A DNA stretch of 64,000 nt from Nitrospira sp. (GCA_029194535.1 JARFXR010000001.1:620001-684000), one strand, 5' to 3'. Counted from the first letter of the stretch, positions 17,077 to 26,394 are shown. Numbers and translations are program-made. Notes: generated from the letters alone by a model not told the origin.

Positions 17077-19470
17077 ATGTCAACGATCGATCGGCCAGTT
17101 CAACTCTCGGATACCCCTCGCCGACCACCGCCCAAGCGACACTGGCGCTGGTGGCAGATCGCGGTGTTGTGCGTGCTTGGGCTCGGACTGGCCGGGGTGC
17201 TCGCGCTGGCGGGCTTGCTGTGGCACTACTCTCAGGACCTGCCGGACTTGAATCAGCTGCAGAACTACCAGCCAAGCCTCGTGACGCAGGTGTATTCGTC
17301 AGACCGCCAGCTGATCGGCCAGTTCTTCATCGAGCGCCGGATTTTGACGCCGCTCTCGGCCGTCCCGGAGCAGCTGCGACGAGCTGTCATCGCGGTCGAG
17401 GACGTCCGGTTTTTTGAGCACCCAGGTCTGGACTATATCGGCATCCTGCGGGCGGCCTGGACCAACGTGCGCCGCGGTGGAAAAGTCGAAGGCGCCAGCA
17501 CGATCACGCAGCAACTGGCCCGCTCGCTCTTCCTCTCTTCCGAGCGGACGTTCGATCGGAAAGTGCGGGAACTGGTGGTGGCCTACAAGATGGAGCTCGT
17601 GTCGTCCAAGGAACAGATCCTCGAGCTGTATCTGAATCAGATCTATTTCGGTCAAGGCGCGTACGGAGTGGCCTCCGCGGCGCAGTCCTACTTCGGCAAG
17701 GACCTGTCCGCGCTGTCCGTGGCGGAAGCGGCGTTCCTCGCCGGGCTTCCCAAATCGCCCAATCATTTTTCTCCGTTCAAGAACTTCGAGCGAGCCAAAA
17801 AGCGCCAAGAGCATGTGCTCGCCCGCATGGAAGATGCCGGATTCCTGACCGGCGTGGAACGCGAGAAAGCCGCCTCGGAGCAGTTGAACTTTCGACGGCC
17901 CGGCAGCGAGCAAGTCGCGCCGTATTTCGTGGAATATGTCCGCCAACTGCTGATCGCGAAGTATGGGGAGGCCATGGTCTACAAGGGTGGACTCAAGGTC
18001 ATGACCACGCTGAATCTGGAGATGCAGCAAGCAGCGGAATCCGCTTTTGCCGCGGGGTTGCGCGAGATCGACAAGCGTCAGGGCTGGCGCGGGCCGGTTC
18101 GGACTGTGGACCTCGCTTCGGTGCCTCCGGCCGCGGCGGTGGGTGCCTCGTCCCAGCCGGTGAAGGTGGGGGACTACCGGGAAGCCGTGGTCGTCAAGAT
18201 CGGAAAGGATTTCTATGACATCCAGGTCGGAGACACCCAGGCCAAATTGACGTTCGACGACATGGCCTGGGCCAAGCGGAAGCTGACAGGGCCCGACGCA
18301 ACTAAAGATTTCGTCGTCAATCCGAATCCGAAACAGATTCTCAAGCCCGGCGACGTGGTCGAGGTCGCCGTCAAGAAGGTCGAGAAGGACATCGTCTTCG
18401 TCCAATTGGAACAGACCCCGCTTGTAGAAGGGGCATTGATTGCGATGGAGCCCGGCAAGGGTGCCATCCGAGCCATGGTCGGGGGCTTCGACTTCAATCG
18501 TAGCGAGTACAATCGCGCGGTGCAGGCCCACCGGCAGCCCGGCTCCGCCTTCAAGCCGCTGATTTACGCGGCGGCCGTCGATCAGGGGATGAGTCCCGCC
18601 TCCGTCGTGTTGGATGCTCCGGTCGTGTATGAGCAAATAGAAGAGGAGAAGACCTGGAAGCCGGAGAATTACGGCAAGCGATTCCACGGCTTGGTGAGCC
18701 TTCGCGATGCGCTGGCCCAGTCGCACAACCTGGCCACCGTCCGGTTGCTGGAGAAAGTCGGCGTTAGGAACGTCATCGAGTTCTCCAAAGCGGTCGGGAT
18801 CTCCAGTCCGTTGGCTTCCGACCTGTCGCTGGCGCTGGGATCCTCCTCGGTCGGGCTGATGGAACTGACGTCGGCGTACGGTGTGTTTCTCAACCAGGGC
18901 AATCGCGCCGAGCCTTATGCGATCTTTTTTGTGAAGGACAACCAGGAGAAGGTGCTCGAGCTCGCGGAACCGGAGGGCCAGGATGTCATTTCCAAGGAAA
19001 CGGCCTATTTGATCACCAACATGATGGAAGACGTCGTGCAGAAGGGAACCGGTCAGGCGGCCAAAGCGCTGGGACGTCCCGTTGCCGGAAAGACGGGCAC
19101 GACTAACGATTTCATCAATGCCTGGTTCATCGGCGGGACGCCCAATCTGGTCGCGGGTGTTTTCGTGGGTTTCGACGACCGCCGTTCACTTGGAGAAACG
19201 GAATCCGGTGCCCATGCGGCTCTGCCGATCTGGATCAATTTCATGAGGACGGCGTTGAAACAGGTTCCGGTGGTGCCGTTCGTCATCCCGGAAGGCATCA
19301 CGTTCGTCAAGGTCGATCCCTCGACCGGGCTGTTGAACAACGACGTGGAAGATCAGCCGGGCAGCGTTGAGATCTTTACGAAAGGCAGTGAGCCGACACA
19401 GGCGGCCCAGCGGCGATTGGATCCGACGGATTTTTACAAGCTGGATCAGATAGCGGAAGGAAGTCAGTGA
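17077..19470 (+). CDS. mrcA: Class A penicillin-binding protein 1A
   Basis: This 797-aa bifunctional murein synthase has one N-terminal membrane helix (WQIAVLCVLGLGLAGVLALA, about 25-44). The glycosyltransferase domain (~70-245) has catalytic EDVRFFEHPG, the GASTITQQLAR motif and QIYFGQGAYG. An OB-like insertion is followed by the transpeptidase with SAFK (catalytic Ser in RQPGSAFKPL), SHN and KTGTTN. It polymerises and cross-links peptidoglycan in the periplasm. The gene is divergent from typA. The symbol is by family; ponA is the equivalent name elsewhere. Confidence 0.95.
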   Translation: MSTIDRPVQLSDTPRRPPPKRHWRWWQIAVLCVLGLGLAGVLALAGLLWHYSQDLPDLNQLQNYQPSLVTQVYSSDRQLIGQFFIERRILTPLSAVPEQLRRAVIAVEDVRFFEHPGLDYIGILRAAWTNVRRGGKVEGASTITQQLARSLFLSSERTFDRKVRELVVAYKMELVSSKEQILELYLNQIYFGQGAYGVASAAQSYFGKDLSALSVAEAAFLAGLPKSPNHFSPFKNFERAKKRQEHVLARMEDAGFLTGVEREKAASEQLNFRRPGSEQVAPYFVEYVRQLLIAKYGEAMVYKGGLKVMTTLNLEMQQAAESAFAAGLREIDKRQGWRGPVRTVDLASVPPAAAVGASSQPVKVGDYREAVVVKIGKDFYDIQVGDTQAKLTFDDMAWAKRKLTGPDATKDFVVNPNPKQILKPGDVVEVAVKKVEKDIVFVQLEQTPLVEGALIAMEPGKGAIRAMVGGFDFNRSEYNRAVQAHRQPGSAFKPLIYAAAVDQGMSPASVVLDAPVVYEQIEEEKTWKPENYGKRFHGLVSLRDALAQSHNLATVRLLEKVGVRNVIEFSKAVGISSPLASDLSLALGSSSVGLMELTSAYGVFLNQGNRAEPYAIFFVKDNQEKVLELAEPEGQDVISKETAYLITNMMEDVVQKGTGQAAKALGRPVAGKTGTTNDFINAWFIGGTPNLVAGVFVGFDDRRSLGETESGAHAALPIWINFMRTALKQVPVVPFVIPEGITFVKVDPSTGLLNNDVEDQPGSVEIFTKGSEPTQAAQRRLDPTDFYKLDQIAEGSQ

Positions 19471-19494
19471 GGCGCGGGCAGGTCGGCGCGTTCC

Positions 19495-19713
19495 TCAGCC
19501 CTGTGAATCTTTGAACTCTTCATGCCAGGCCATTTGAATCGCTTCCAGAATTGATTCTATCCCATCACGCCGCTTCGGATCGTCCTTGAAGTCCGGCAGG
19601 GCGACGATCCAGGCATGCATGTCGGTGAAGCGGACGGTGAGAGGATCCGTCTCAGGATGTTCTTCCACCAGCCGAATCGCGATCTCCTCCGCATCCTGCC
19701 ACTTCAAATCCAT
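19495..19713 (-). CDS. iscX: IscX, iron-sulfur assembly accessory protein
   Basis: The 72-aa acidic protein matches IscX over its full length: MDLKWQDAEEIA, PLTVRFTDMHAWI, LPDFKDDP and ILEAIQMAWHEE. It binds iron and IscS and modulates cluster assembly on IscU. I chose the ATG at 19713 because IscX proteins begin there; the open frame upstream runs into a palindromic repeat. It is the last gene of the isc operon, downstream of hscA. The ferredoxin gene usually found between them is relocated. Confidence 0.93.
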   Translation of the reverse strand: MDLKWQDAEEIAIRLVEEHPETDPLTVRFTDMHAWIVALPDFKDDPKRRDGIESILEAIQMAWHEEFKDSQG

Positions 19714-19739
19714 GCATGACTCCTTCGTCTCTCGTCGTT

Positions 19740-19806
19740 CGTGAAGCGTGAAGCGTGAAGCGTCCAGATGGTTTTGCGAGATACGTTTCACGAGCGACGC
19801 TTCACG
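19740..19806. repeat. Tandem-word palindrome at the hscA-iscX junction
   Basis: Three tandem CGTGAAG-type words (19740-19763) face ACGTTTCACG and ACGCTTCACG (19783-19806). The arms are reverse complements of each other in vocabulary, with at least 10 bp of perfect pairing. The outer arm contains the hscA stop codon (TGA within CGTGAAGC). No T tract follows. Confidence 0.7.
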
Positions 19807-21622
19807 TCACCTCGGTGATTTTCTTGCCCTGTAAGCCGCGTTTCAACGAATCGTTCAGCAGTGCAACGGTCAGATTTTTCGCCGCCTGTTCGAGTTCCGT
19901 CATTTTTCCTCTGACGGCTCGGGGATCGGCACCATCTTTGGCAAGAGACAGGTTCGAGACTGCGACCCGTACCGCAGCCGCTTCTTCCTGGGAAATCAGG
20001 CCGGCCGAGTCTTCCAACGACTTTTCCGTGGCGGTGATCAGCGCGCCGGCGTCCAACCGGGCTTCGATCAGTTTGCGGGCGTTGACGTCCTCCATCGCAA
20101 ACTTGAACGAGTCTTCGATCATTTGTTCGACTTCTTGGTCGGACAGACCGTACGAAGGCTTGACCTCGATCGACTGGCTCTGCTCCGTCCGCATGTCTTT
20201 GGCCGCCACATTCAGAATGCCGTTGGCGTCGATCAGAAATGTGACTTCGATGCGCGGCACTCCGGCCGGTAGCGGCGGAACTTTGAGGCGAAACCTCGCG
20301 AGGCTGCGATTGTCTTTGACGAGCTCGCGCTCCCCTTGCAGGATGTGTATGTCCACCCCCGTTTGCCCGTCGACATAGGTCGTGAACATTTCCTTGGCGC
20401 TGGCCGGGATCGTGGTGTTGCGTCTGATCAAACTGCTCATGACCCCGCCCATCGTTTCGATGCCCAGCGAGAGGGGGGTCACGTCCAACAGCAGCATGTC
20501 CGTGGTCCCGCCGCCCAGAATGTCCGCCTGCACGGCAGCGCCGAGCGCGACGACCTCGTCCGGATTCAGATCACAGTGGGGTTGTTTGCCGAACAAGGCC
20601 TCGACCTGCCGGCGGACCAGCGGCATGCGGGTGGCTCCGCCGACCAGGACGACCTCGTCGATCCCCTTCGGTGACAGACCGGCGTCCTTCAGGGCCATAC
20701 GACAGGGGGCCAGGGTGCGATCGACAATGCGCATCGTGAGGGATTCCAACTGATCGCGGGTCAGCTCCCTCGTGTATAGGCCCTTGCCGTCCGGCAGTTC
20801 GAGGGAAACGGAGGTGATCATCACATCCGACAGCTTGATCTTGGCCCGTTCTGCCTCGAGACGAGCGGCCTGGAGATGGTCCGGATAGGCTCCCAGGTCG
20901 ATGCCGTAGGTCCTCTGGATGTCCGCGACAAAAGCATCGACGATCAGGCGGTCGAGATCGTCGCCTCCCAAATGCGTGTCGCCATTGGTGGCCAACACCT
21001 CGAAGATCCCGTTCTTCAGCTTGAGGATCGAAATGTCGAAGGTGCCGCCCCCGAGGTCGTAGACGGCGATGGTGCCTTGGGTTTTCTCTTGCAGCCCGTA
21101 GGCCAGTGAGGCGGCCGTCGGCTCATTGATGATCCGAAGCACCTCCAGGCCGGCGATCATGCCGGCATCCTTTGTGGCCTGTCGCTGACTGTCGTTGAAA
21201 TAGGCCGGAACCGTGATGACGGCCTTGGTGATGCTCTCGCCGAGATGCGCCTCGGCCCGCGCCTTCAGCTCCTTGAGCACCATCGCCGAAATTTGTGGAG
21301 GCGAATAGGTCTTCCCGCCCATTTTGATGCGAATGACGCCGCCTTGCTCGCTCACCTGATAGGGGAAATAGGCCAACTCCTCCTGCACATCCGCCAGTCC
21401 CTTGCCCATGAAGCGCTTCACGGAATAGACCGTTCGTTCCGCGCTGCGCGTCAAATATTCCTTCGCGGCATCGCCGACGATGAGGCCGTTATCGGTGAGC
21501 GCGACGACGGAAGGAACCATCGTGCGGTCGTTGCGGCCGGCAATGACGCAGGGCCGCCCGTCCTTCATGTAGGCAATCAGCGAGTTGGTCGTTCCGAGGT
21601 CTATGCCGACGATTCGCGCCAT
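19802..21622 (-). CDS. hscA: HscA, Hsp70-type chaperone of iron-sulfur assembly
   Basis: This 606-aa Hsp70 begins VGIDLGTTNSLIAYM, with phosphate loops VYDLGGGTFD and VVLVGGATRMP, and a substrate-binding domain starting near LLDVTPLSLG. HscA releases the cluster from IscU, recognising its LPPVK motif, with HscB as co-chaperone. The position downstream of hscB and upstream of iscX distinguishes it from DnaK, and it is shorter than DnaK. The stop codon lies in a palindromic repeat. Confidence 0.93.
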   Translation of the reverse strand: MARIVGIDLGTTNSLIAYMKDGRPCVIAGRNDRTMVPSVVALTDNGLIVGDAAKEYLTRSAERTVYSVKRFMGKGLADVQEELAYFPYQVSEQGGVIRIKMGGKTYSPPQISAMVLKELKARAEAHLGESITKAVITVPAYFNDSQRQATKDAGMIAGLEVLRIINEPTAASLAYGLQEKTQGTIAVYDLGGGTFDISILKLKNGIFEVLATNGDTHLGGDDLDRLIVDAFVADIQRTYGIDLGAYPDHLQAARLEAERAKIKLSDVMITSVSLELPDGKGLYTRELTRDQLESLTMRIVDRTLAPCRMALKDAGLSPKGIDEVVLVGGATRMPLVRRQVEALFGKQPHCDLNPDEVVALGAAVQADILGGGTTDMLLLDVTPLSLGIETMGGVMSSLIRRNTTIPASAKEMFTTYVDGQTGVDIHILQGERELVKDNRSLARFRLKVPPLPAGVPRIEVTFLIDANGILNVAAKDMRTEQSQSIEVKPSYGLSDQEVEQMIEDSFKFAMEDVNARKLIEARLDAGALITATEKSLEDSAGLISQEEAAAVRVAVSNLSLAKDGADPRAVRGKMTELEQAAKNLTVALLNDSLKRGLQGKKITEVT

Positions 21623-21652
21623 GGACTCAAGCAGTCGAGGTGATGTTCGCCG

Positions 21653-22324
21653 TTACTCGATCGTGGCGACGAGGTCGCGAACGATGTTGCCGATGTAGGT
21701 GCGATGGGACAGCAGGTCGCGCATCTCTTTCAGCAGCCGCTCTCGTTCGCTTCTGGACTCGTTCGTCGCTTCGCCGCAATCCTGCAATTCGTCCCATTGA
21801 GTGAACAGTTGGTGGAGTTGCGTCTCGATGGCTTTCGCCCGTTCCTCCAGCTTGCGTTGTTCGGATTGGAGCGCCGGGCGAAGTCGCTGCGCGGCATCGG
21901 AGGCGCGGTCCACAGCCCGGTATTCGTCGAGAGTGTCCTGCAATGCCAGGATTTCTTCGAAGAGATCGGCGGGAGGCGAGGTTCGGATGTCCTTCACGGA
22001 GCCGGCTTCCAGCGAGAGCAGATATTCCGCACGCTGAATCGGGTCGCGAAGCGTCCGATAGGCGGTGTTCAGGGTGGCGGCGTTGCCGAGGCTGATGGCC
22101 TGTTCCGTCTCAGTCTTATTTTGGTAGAAGTCGGGATGAAACGCGCGGCTGAGCTCGTAGAATGAGGCCTCCAGCTTCTGTACGTCGAGGTTCAGCCGCC
22201 GGGGAAAGCCCAGGCAGCTGAAGTAGTCGGCGTCTTTCGAAACCGGTTGCACCTTGACGCAACGCTCGCAGAAATATTCGCCGGACACTTCGGATTGACA
22301 GTGCCAGCACATGCTGCGAGCCAT
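21653..22324 (-). CDS. hscB: HscB, J-domain co-chaperone with N-terminal zinc finger
   Basis: The 223-aa protein carries CWHC...CERC (residues ~6-24), the zinc finger also found in eukaryotic HSC20. A J domain follows (YFSCLGFPRRLNLD, FHPDFYQ with the HPD motif), then a C-terminal three-helix IscU-binding domain. It delivers IscU to HscA. I chose the ATG at 22324; the ATG at 22387 lies within a terminator hairpin and the one at 22366 lacks support. The hairpin separates this gene from iscA and may lower hscBA expression. Confidence 0.92.
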   Translation of the reverse strand: MARSMCWHCQSEVSGEYFCERCVKVQPVSKDADYFSCLGFPRRLNLDVQKLEASFYELSRAFHPDFYQNKTETEQAISLGNAATLNTAYRTLRDPIQRAEYLLSLEAGSVKDIRTSPPADLFEEILALQDTLDEYRAVDRASDAAQRLRPALQSEQRKLEERAKAIETQLHQLFTQWDELQDCGEATNESRSERERLLKEMRDLLSHRTYIGNIVRDLVATIE

Positions 22325-22370
22325 CTGCAGTTCACGTCTGTCGGAAGGATGCGTATGTGGGACCATGAGC

Positions 22371-22400
22371 AAAAACGGGCATGGCATCTCGCCATGCCCG
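22371..22400 (-). terminator. Intrinsic terminator inside the isc operon (after iscA)
   Basis: On the minus strand a perfect 10-bp stem (CGGGCATGGC with GCCATGCCCG, complement of 22376-22400) with a 5-nt loop is followed by TTTTT. It lies between the iscA stop (22433) and the hscB start (22324). It would end part of the iscRSUA transcription or act as an RNA-stability element. Confidence 0.85.
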
Positions 22401-22432
22401 CTCCATCGAGGATCAATCTTGTAACGGCAGCC

Positions 22433-22786
22433 TTAGGCCGAGAAGGACTCTCCGCAGCCGCAGGTCTTATTGGCGTTCGGATTGACGAACTTGAACGAGC
22501 CGCCCATCAGATCCTTCTGGTAATCCAGTTGGGTGCCTTGCAGATAGATGGCGCTCTTTGCATCAACGATGACTTTGACCCCTTCGAAATCATAGACCTG
22601 GTCGTACTGCCCGATCTTTTCGTCGAAATTGATCGTGTAACTCAGGCCCGAGCAGCCGCCGCCTTTCACCCCCAGGCGTAACCCGCCATCCGTGATGCCC
22701 TGAACGTTGATAAGCCGCTTGACCTCTTTCAACGCGGCATCGGAGAGGGTGATGACCGGAGTCTGGGTTGTCGCGTCCTCGTTCAT
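22433..22786 (-). CDS. iscA: IscA, A-type iron-sulfur carrier
   Basis: The 117-aa A-type carrier has the three conserved cysteines: one in GGGCSGLSY and two in the C-terminal CGCGESF. It accepts clusters from IscU and passes them to apoproteins. The N-terminus (TQTPVITLSDAALKEVKRL) matches the HesB/IscA family. It follows iscU by 27 bp and precedes an intrinsic terminator. IscA rather than ErpA is chosen from operon position. Confidence 0.93.
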   Translation of the reverse strand: MNEDATTQTPVITLSDAALKEVKRLINVQGITDGGLRLGVKGGGCSGLSYTINFDEKIGQYDQVYDFEGVKVIVDAKSAIYLQGTQLDYQKDLMGGSFKFVNPNANKTCGCGESFSA

Positions 22787-22813
22787 ATCGAGCGTCCCCT
22801 TTCTCGTGTCGGC

Positions 22814-23197
22814 TTACTTAGTCTCCGACTTTTTTTGATAGTCGGCCAAGGCCGCTTTGATCGCGTCCTCCGCCAGGACGGAACAATGGATCTTGACGGG
22901 CGGAAGATTGAGTTCCTGCACGATGTCGGTGTTCTTGATCTTTTGCGCTTCTTCGAGCGTCTTTCCCTTCAGCCATTCCGTCGCCAGGCTAGAGCTGGCA
23001 ATGGCAGAGCCGCAGCCGAACGTCTTGAACTTGGCGTCGACGATCGTATCGTTCTGCACCTTGATCTGGAGTTTCATGACGTCGCCGCACTCCGGCGCTC
23101 CCACCATTCCGGTACCGACGCCGTCCTCCTCCTTCTTGAAACTCCCCATGTTCCGTGGATTATTGAAGTGATCTACTACTTTATCGCTGTACGCCAT
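22814..23197 (-). CDS. iscU: IscU, iron-sulfur scaffold
   Basis: The 127-aa scaffold has all three cluster cysteines (GAPECGDVM, TFGCGSAIAS, VKIHCSVLAED), the aspartate after the first cysteine and the LPPVK motif for HscA. It receives sulfur from IscS and builds [2Fe-2S] clusters. Length and sequence are typical of IscU rather than SufU. It lies 45 bp after iscS. Confidence 0.96.
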   Translation of the reverse strand: MAYSDKVVDHFNNPRNMGSFKKEEDGVGTGMVGAPECGDVMKLQIKVQNDTIVDAKFKTFGCGSAIASSSLATEWLKGKTLEEAQKIKNTDIVQELNLPPVKIHCSVLAEDAIKAALADYQKKSETK

Positions 23198-23242
23198 GGT
23201 CCGCCTCCGTGAAGATTCGACGTTCCGGTTTGAGAATTGTGG

Positions 23243-24460
23243 TCAATGAGCCGCCCATTGAACCGTTTTCAGGTCGACGCCGTCTTTGGCCATTTCATAG
23301 AGTGGTGACATCTCTCGAAGCTTGGTCACTACCTCAATAACCTTCTTGACCGTATAGTCAATCTCCTCTTCGGTGTTGAACCGACCTAGGCCGAATCGGA
23401 TCGAAGAGTGGGCCAGTTCCGTTCCGACGCCCAGCGCCCGCAACACATAGGACGGCTCCAGGGTCGCCGACGTGCAGGCGGAGCCGGACGAGAGCGCGAT
23501 ATCTTTCATGCCCATCAACAACGATTCACCTTCGACGTAGGCGAAAGAAATGTTCAAGTTCCCCGGCAGTCGATTGGTCGGGTGACCGTTGAGATAGGTT
23601 TCTTCGAGGGCTCCCATGATGGCGCTCTGGAGCCGATCCCGCATCTTGGTCAACCGCTCGGTTTCGGCCGCCATCTCCTGTTCGCAAATCTCGCAAGCCT
23701 TGCCGAATCCGACGATCAACGGGACAGCCAGCGTTCCTGAGCGCATACCCCGCTCGTGCCCGCCGCCGTCCATTTGGGCGGCAATCCTGACCCGGGGGTT
23801 TTTCTTGCGCACGTAGAGGGCCCCCACGCCTTTGGGGCCGTAAATCTTGTGGGCCGAAAAGGACATGAGATCGATGCCCATGTCCTGTACGTCCACTGGG
23901 ATCTTGCCGACGCCTTGCGTGGCGTCACAGTGGAAAAGGACGCCTTTTTCTTTGGCGATCTTCCCGATCTGCTTGATCGGGTTGATCGTTCCGATTTCAT
24001 TGTTGGCCAGCATCACGGAGATCAGAATGGTTTTGTCGGTGATGGCGTTGCGCACGTCCTCGGGATTGACCATGCCCTGCTTGTCGACCGGCAACAGCGT
24101 CACGGTGGCCAGGCCCTTTGCCTCCAGCGCCTTCGCCGTATCGAGCACGGCACGGTGCTCGGTCAAGGCGGTGATGATGTGCGTGCCCTTCTCCTTGTAC
24201 ATCTCGAGCACGCCTTTGATCGCCAAATTATCGGATTCGGTGGCGCCGCTGGTGAAGACGATCTCTTTCGCGTCGGCCCTGATCAGCTTGGCGATCTGCT
24301 TCCGGGCCTTGTCGACTGCTTCTTCGGCCTCCCATCCGAAAGCATGGTTGCGGCTGGCGGCATTGCCGAACTTTTCGGTGAAGTATGGGAGCATGGATTC
24401 CAGCACGCGCGGATCCATGGGGGTGGTGCTGTGGTTATCGAGGAAAATCGGAAGCTTCAT
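23243..24460 (-). CDS. iscS: IscS, cysteine desulfurase
   Basis: This PLP enzyme (405 aa) converts cysteine to alanine and passes persulfide sulfur to IscU and other acceptors. The PLP lysine lies in [10 protein letters not shown] and the catalytic cysteine in [10 protein letters not shown]; the N-terminus [14 protein letters not shown] is canonical. Two ATGs are adjacent. AAGGAG is 4 nt from 24463 and 7 nt from 24460, so I take 24460. It is separated from iscR by 11 bp. Confidence 0.96.
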   Translation of the reverse strand: MKLPIFLDNHSTTPMDPRVLESMLPYFTEKFGNAASRNHAFGWEAEEAVDKARKQIAKLIRADAKEIVFTSGATESDNLAIKGVLEMYKEKGTHIITALTEHRAVLDTAKALEAKGLATVTLLPVDKQGMVNPEDVRNAITDKTILISVMLANNEIGTINPIKQIGKIAKEKGVLFHCDATQGVGKIPVDVQDMGIDLMSFSAHKIYGPKGVGALYVRKKNPRVRIAAQMDGGGHERGMRSGTLAVPLIVGFGKACEICEQEMAAETERLTKMRDRLQSAIMGALEETYLNGHPTNRLPGNLNISFAYVEGESLLMGMKDIALSSGSACTSATLEPSYVLRALGVGTELAHSSIRFGLGRFNTEEEIDYTVKKVIEVVTKLREMSPLYEMAKDGVDLKTVQWAAH

Positions 24461-24471
24461 CATTCGACTCC

Positions 24472-24942
24472 TTATTGGACTCCTTGCGCCGTGGATGACT
24501 GAATGGTTATTAGCGGTGTGCCGCCCAGCATGTCCTGGAGCGTCATGTTGTTGAGCAACTGATAAATGCTGTCTTGCACCTTCAATAACGGCGTGCGGAT
24601 ATTGCAGTGCTCCCGCTGTGAGCACACATCGCCGTCCTTCTCGTGGGAGCAGTCGGTAATACCCAGAGGGCCTTCAATGCTCTCAAGAATTTGCGCGATC
24701 GTAATCTCGCCGGCGCTTCGCCCCAACACATAGCCTCCCTTGGGGCCATTGTGACTTTCGATCATGTCATGCTTGGCCAGGGTCTGAAGCACCTTGGCCA
24801 GGAGTTCGAGTGGAATGTTGTACTCCTCCGCAATCTCTTTGGTGTTGACCACACGGCCCGGAGTGACATCGCCTGACTGGACCGATGCGATGTGCTGAAG
24901 GGCCATCAGGGCGTAATCAGCTTTTTTTGAAATCTTCAACAT
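24472..24942 (-). CDS. iscR: IscR, Rrf2-type regulator with iron-sulfur ligands
   Basis: The 156-aa regulator has an Rrf2 winged helix ([19 protein letters not shown], then [19 protein letters not shown] and [10 protein letters not shown]) and three cysteines in the linker ([13 protein letters not shown]) that hold a [2Fe-2S] cluster. With the cluster bound, IscR represses the isc operon. It is the first gene of iscRSUA-hscBA-iscX. A 27-bp palindrome with IscR-site geometry lies between it and the divergent ferredoxin gene. IscR also binds non-cluster sites, which cannot be judged here. Confidence 0.94.
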   Translation of the reverse strand: MLKISKKADYALMALQHIASVQSGDVTPGRVVNTKEIAEEYNIPLELLAKVLQTLAKHDMIESHNGPKGGYVLGRSAGEITIAQILESIEGPLGITDCSHEKDGDVCSQREHCNIRTPLLKVQDSIYQLLNNMTLQDMLGGTPLITIQSSTAQGVQ

Positions 24943-24947
24943 GGGTA

Positions 24948-25033
24948 TTGCCGATCGGATGGATCGGAGACTATAATGATCTCCGATCGTGTAGGTCGGA
25001 CTAACGATAACACGGGCTCTTCAGTACTGTCAA
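24948..25033. promoter_or_regulatory. Divergent iscR / ferredoxin promoter region with IscR-type palindrome
   Basis: GATCGGAGA (24962-24970) and TCTCCGATC (24980-24988) form a perfect inverted repeat with a 9-bp spacer; the inner GACTATAATGATC fits the 25-bp layout of IscR type-1 sites. It covers TATAAT (24972-24977) of a plus-strand promoter whose -35 is TTGCCG (24948-24953, 18-bp spacing). For iscR, TTGACA (complement of 25028-25033) and TGTTAT (complement of 25007-25012) are candidates, with a short 15-bp spacing. Confidence 0.55.
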
Positions 25034-25088
25034 CTGCGGTAGAGCTGGCTCTAATCCCTCAGTCGCACGGAAGAAAGGAATGAGTTCA

Positions 25089-25505
25089 ATGGGAGGCACG
25101 AACCCTTATATTGAGAAAAGCGACGTCGAGTTACCGACACGTCCCTATAGTGTCACCTTTGTAGCACCGAACGGCGCGGTGACCAAGGTTCAGGTGGACC
25201 CCAGCAAGATCCCCTTTGGGGTGACCGGATTGCCGGGGAGTCTCCTTGATATCGCGATGGGACACGGAATCGAATTAGAGCATGTTTGCGGGGGAGTCTG
25301 TGCTTGTTCTACTTGCCATGTGATCGTCAAACAAGGTTTGGAGAGCTGCAATGAAGGTACGGACGATGAATTCGACCAGCTTGACGAGGCTCCGATGACG
25401 ACCCTCCAATCACGCCTCGGCTGCCAGTGTGTGCCCAATGGAACCAAGGATATCGTGGTGGAGATCCCTGCCGTGAATAAGAACTTGGTCAAGGAAGGTC
25501 ATTGA
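25089..25505 (+). CDS. fdx: Adrenodoxin-type [2Fe-2S] ferredoxin
   Basis: The 138-aa ferredoxin has ligands in CGGVCACSTC and a fourth cysteine in LGCQC, the Fdx/adrenodoxin pattern. An N-terminal extension of ~25 residues is unusual. It would supply electrons for IscS/IscU assembly. In many bacteria fdx lies between hscA and iscX; here it is divergent from iscR, so both could share one operator. The ATG at 25089 is 9 nt from AAAGGA; the ATG at 25080 directly abuts that site and is less likely. Confidence 0.92.
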   Translation: MGGTNPYIEKSDVELPTRPYSVTFVAPNGAVTKVQVDPSKIPFGVTGLPGSLLDIAMGHGIELEHVCGGVCACSTCHVIVKQGLESCNEGTDDEFDQLDEAPMTTLQSRLGCQCVPNGTKDIVVEIPAVNKNLVKEGH

Positions 25506-25562
25506 ATCCCAGGAGCGGCTCCGACCGGTCGCGGGTTGCTGTAGTGCACTGGTCCCGCATCT

Positions 25563-26267
25563 TCAGTCATATGTTTCAGTCTTGACCTCCTTCCGTTCAT
25601 ATCCTGCCTCGACGAAATAGGCCCGCAGCGGCCGCACGAAGTTTTTGGTTCCGCACAGCATAGGCAGCATTGTGGGGCCCCCGCTCATCAACGGGCGCAG
25701 CATCGAAAGAACCAGATCGACGCCCTGTTGCGCTCCACCAGCCGCGACCAGCGGCAGATACCGGAAGCCCGGATGGTGGACGGCCAAGGTCAAGAACTCG
25801 TGATGAAACAGCAGTTCATCCTCGTCCGGAGCGACCGCGATCAGCAGAACGGATTCCGTTCGCTGCTGCGAGTACATCTGCTTCAGCATACAGCGGATGG
25901 GGACCAAGCCCGTAAAGCGACCGATGAGCAGGAGTTCGTGGTCGAGTCGAGGAGGAAGCGTAAAGTTGCCATAGGGACCGGACAATTGGACGTCGTTGCC
26001 TGGACTCAGTCCGTAGAGATAGCCGGATCCCAGCCCTTCGACGACCCGATCCAATATCAGCGTGAGTTCGCCCGAAGCCGTACCCGGCGCCGCCATCGAG
26101 TACGCTCGGTTGAGCGGAGGGTTGGGGCCCACCGGTAGTTTGAGCGAGACCCATTGACCCGGGCTGAACGAGAGCGGACGCTCTTTCGGGAGCAGTACCA
26201 GCTGCCGAACTTGCGGTGTGAGATCGGTGACGGACAGCAGCGTAGCCCACTGAGTGAGTTCCGCCAT
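25563..26267 (-). CDS. Ferredoxin-NADP reductase-like flavin oxidoreductase
   Basis: The 234-aa protein has the FAD-binding RxYS motif (NRAYSMA, about 55-61), the SGPYGNFTLP segment and an NAD(P)-binding half (ELLLIGRFTGLVPIRCML). The usual GGTGxxP nucleotide motif is altered to GRFTGLVP. The C-terminus has the CG motif (LPMLCGTKNFV). It probably transfers electrons between NAD(P)H and an iron-sulfur partner. It converges on the ferredoxin gene, making Fdx a candidate partner, but that is inference. Confidence 0.8.
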   Translation of the reverse strand: MAELTQWATLLSVTDLTPQVRQLVLLPKERPLSFSPGQWVSLKLPVGPNPPLNRAYSMAAPGTASGELTLILDRVVEGLGSGYLYGLSPGNDVQLSGPYGNFTLPPRLDHELLLIGRFTGLVPIRCMLKQMYSQQRTESVLLIAVAPDEDELLFHHEFLTLAVHHPGFRYLPLVAAGGAQQGVDLVLSMLRPLMSGGPTMLPMLCGTKNFVRPLRAYFVEAGYERKEVKTETYD

Positions 26268-26394
26268 ACGATTCGATTCATATCAGAAGGGCGCGCCGGA
26301 AGAAAGGGTGCCCACGAGTCACATTGCTGTACAAGACTTTTCAGCCCATGTTATAGATACGCCCCCTATCATCACGATGTCGCAAAGGTAAACC

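Noticed and set aside
22325-22387. Longer HscB start at 22387
   Set aside because: That ATG lies inside the stem of the intrinsic terminator after iscA.
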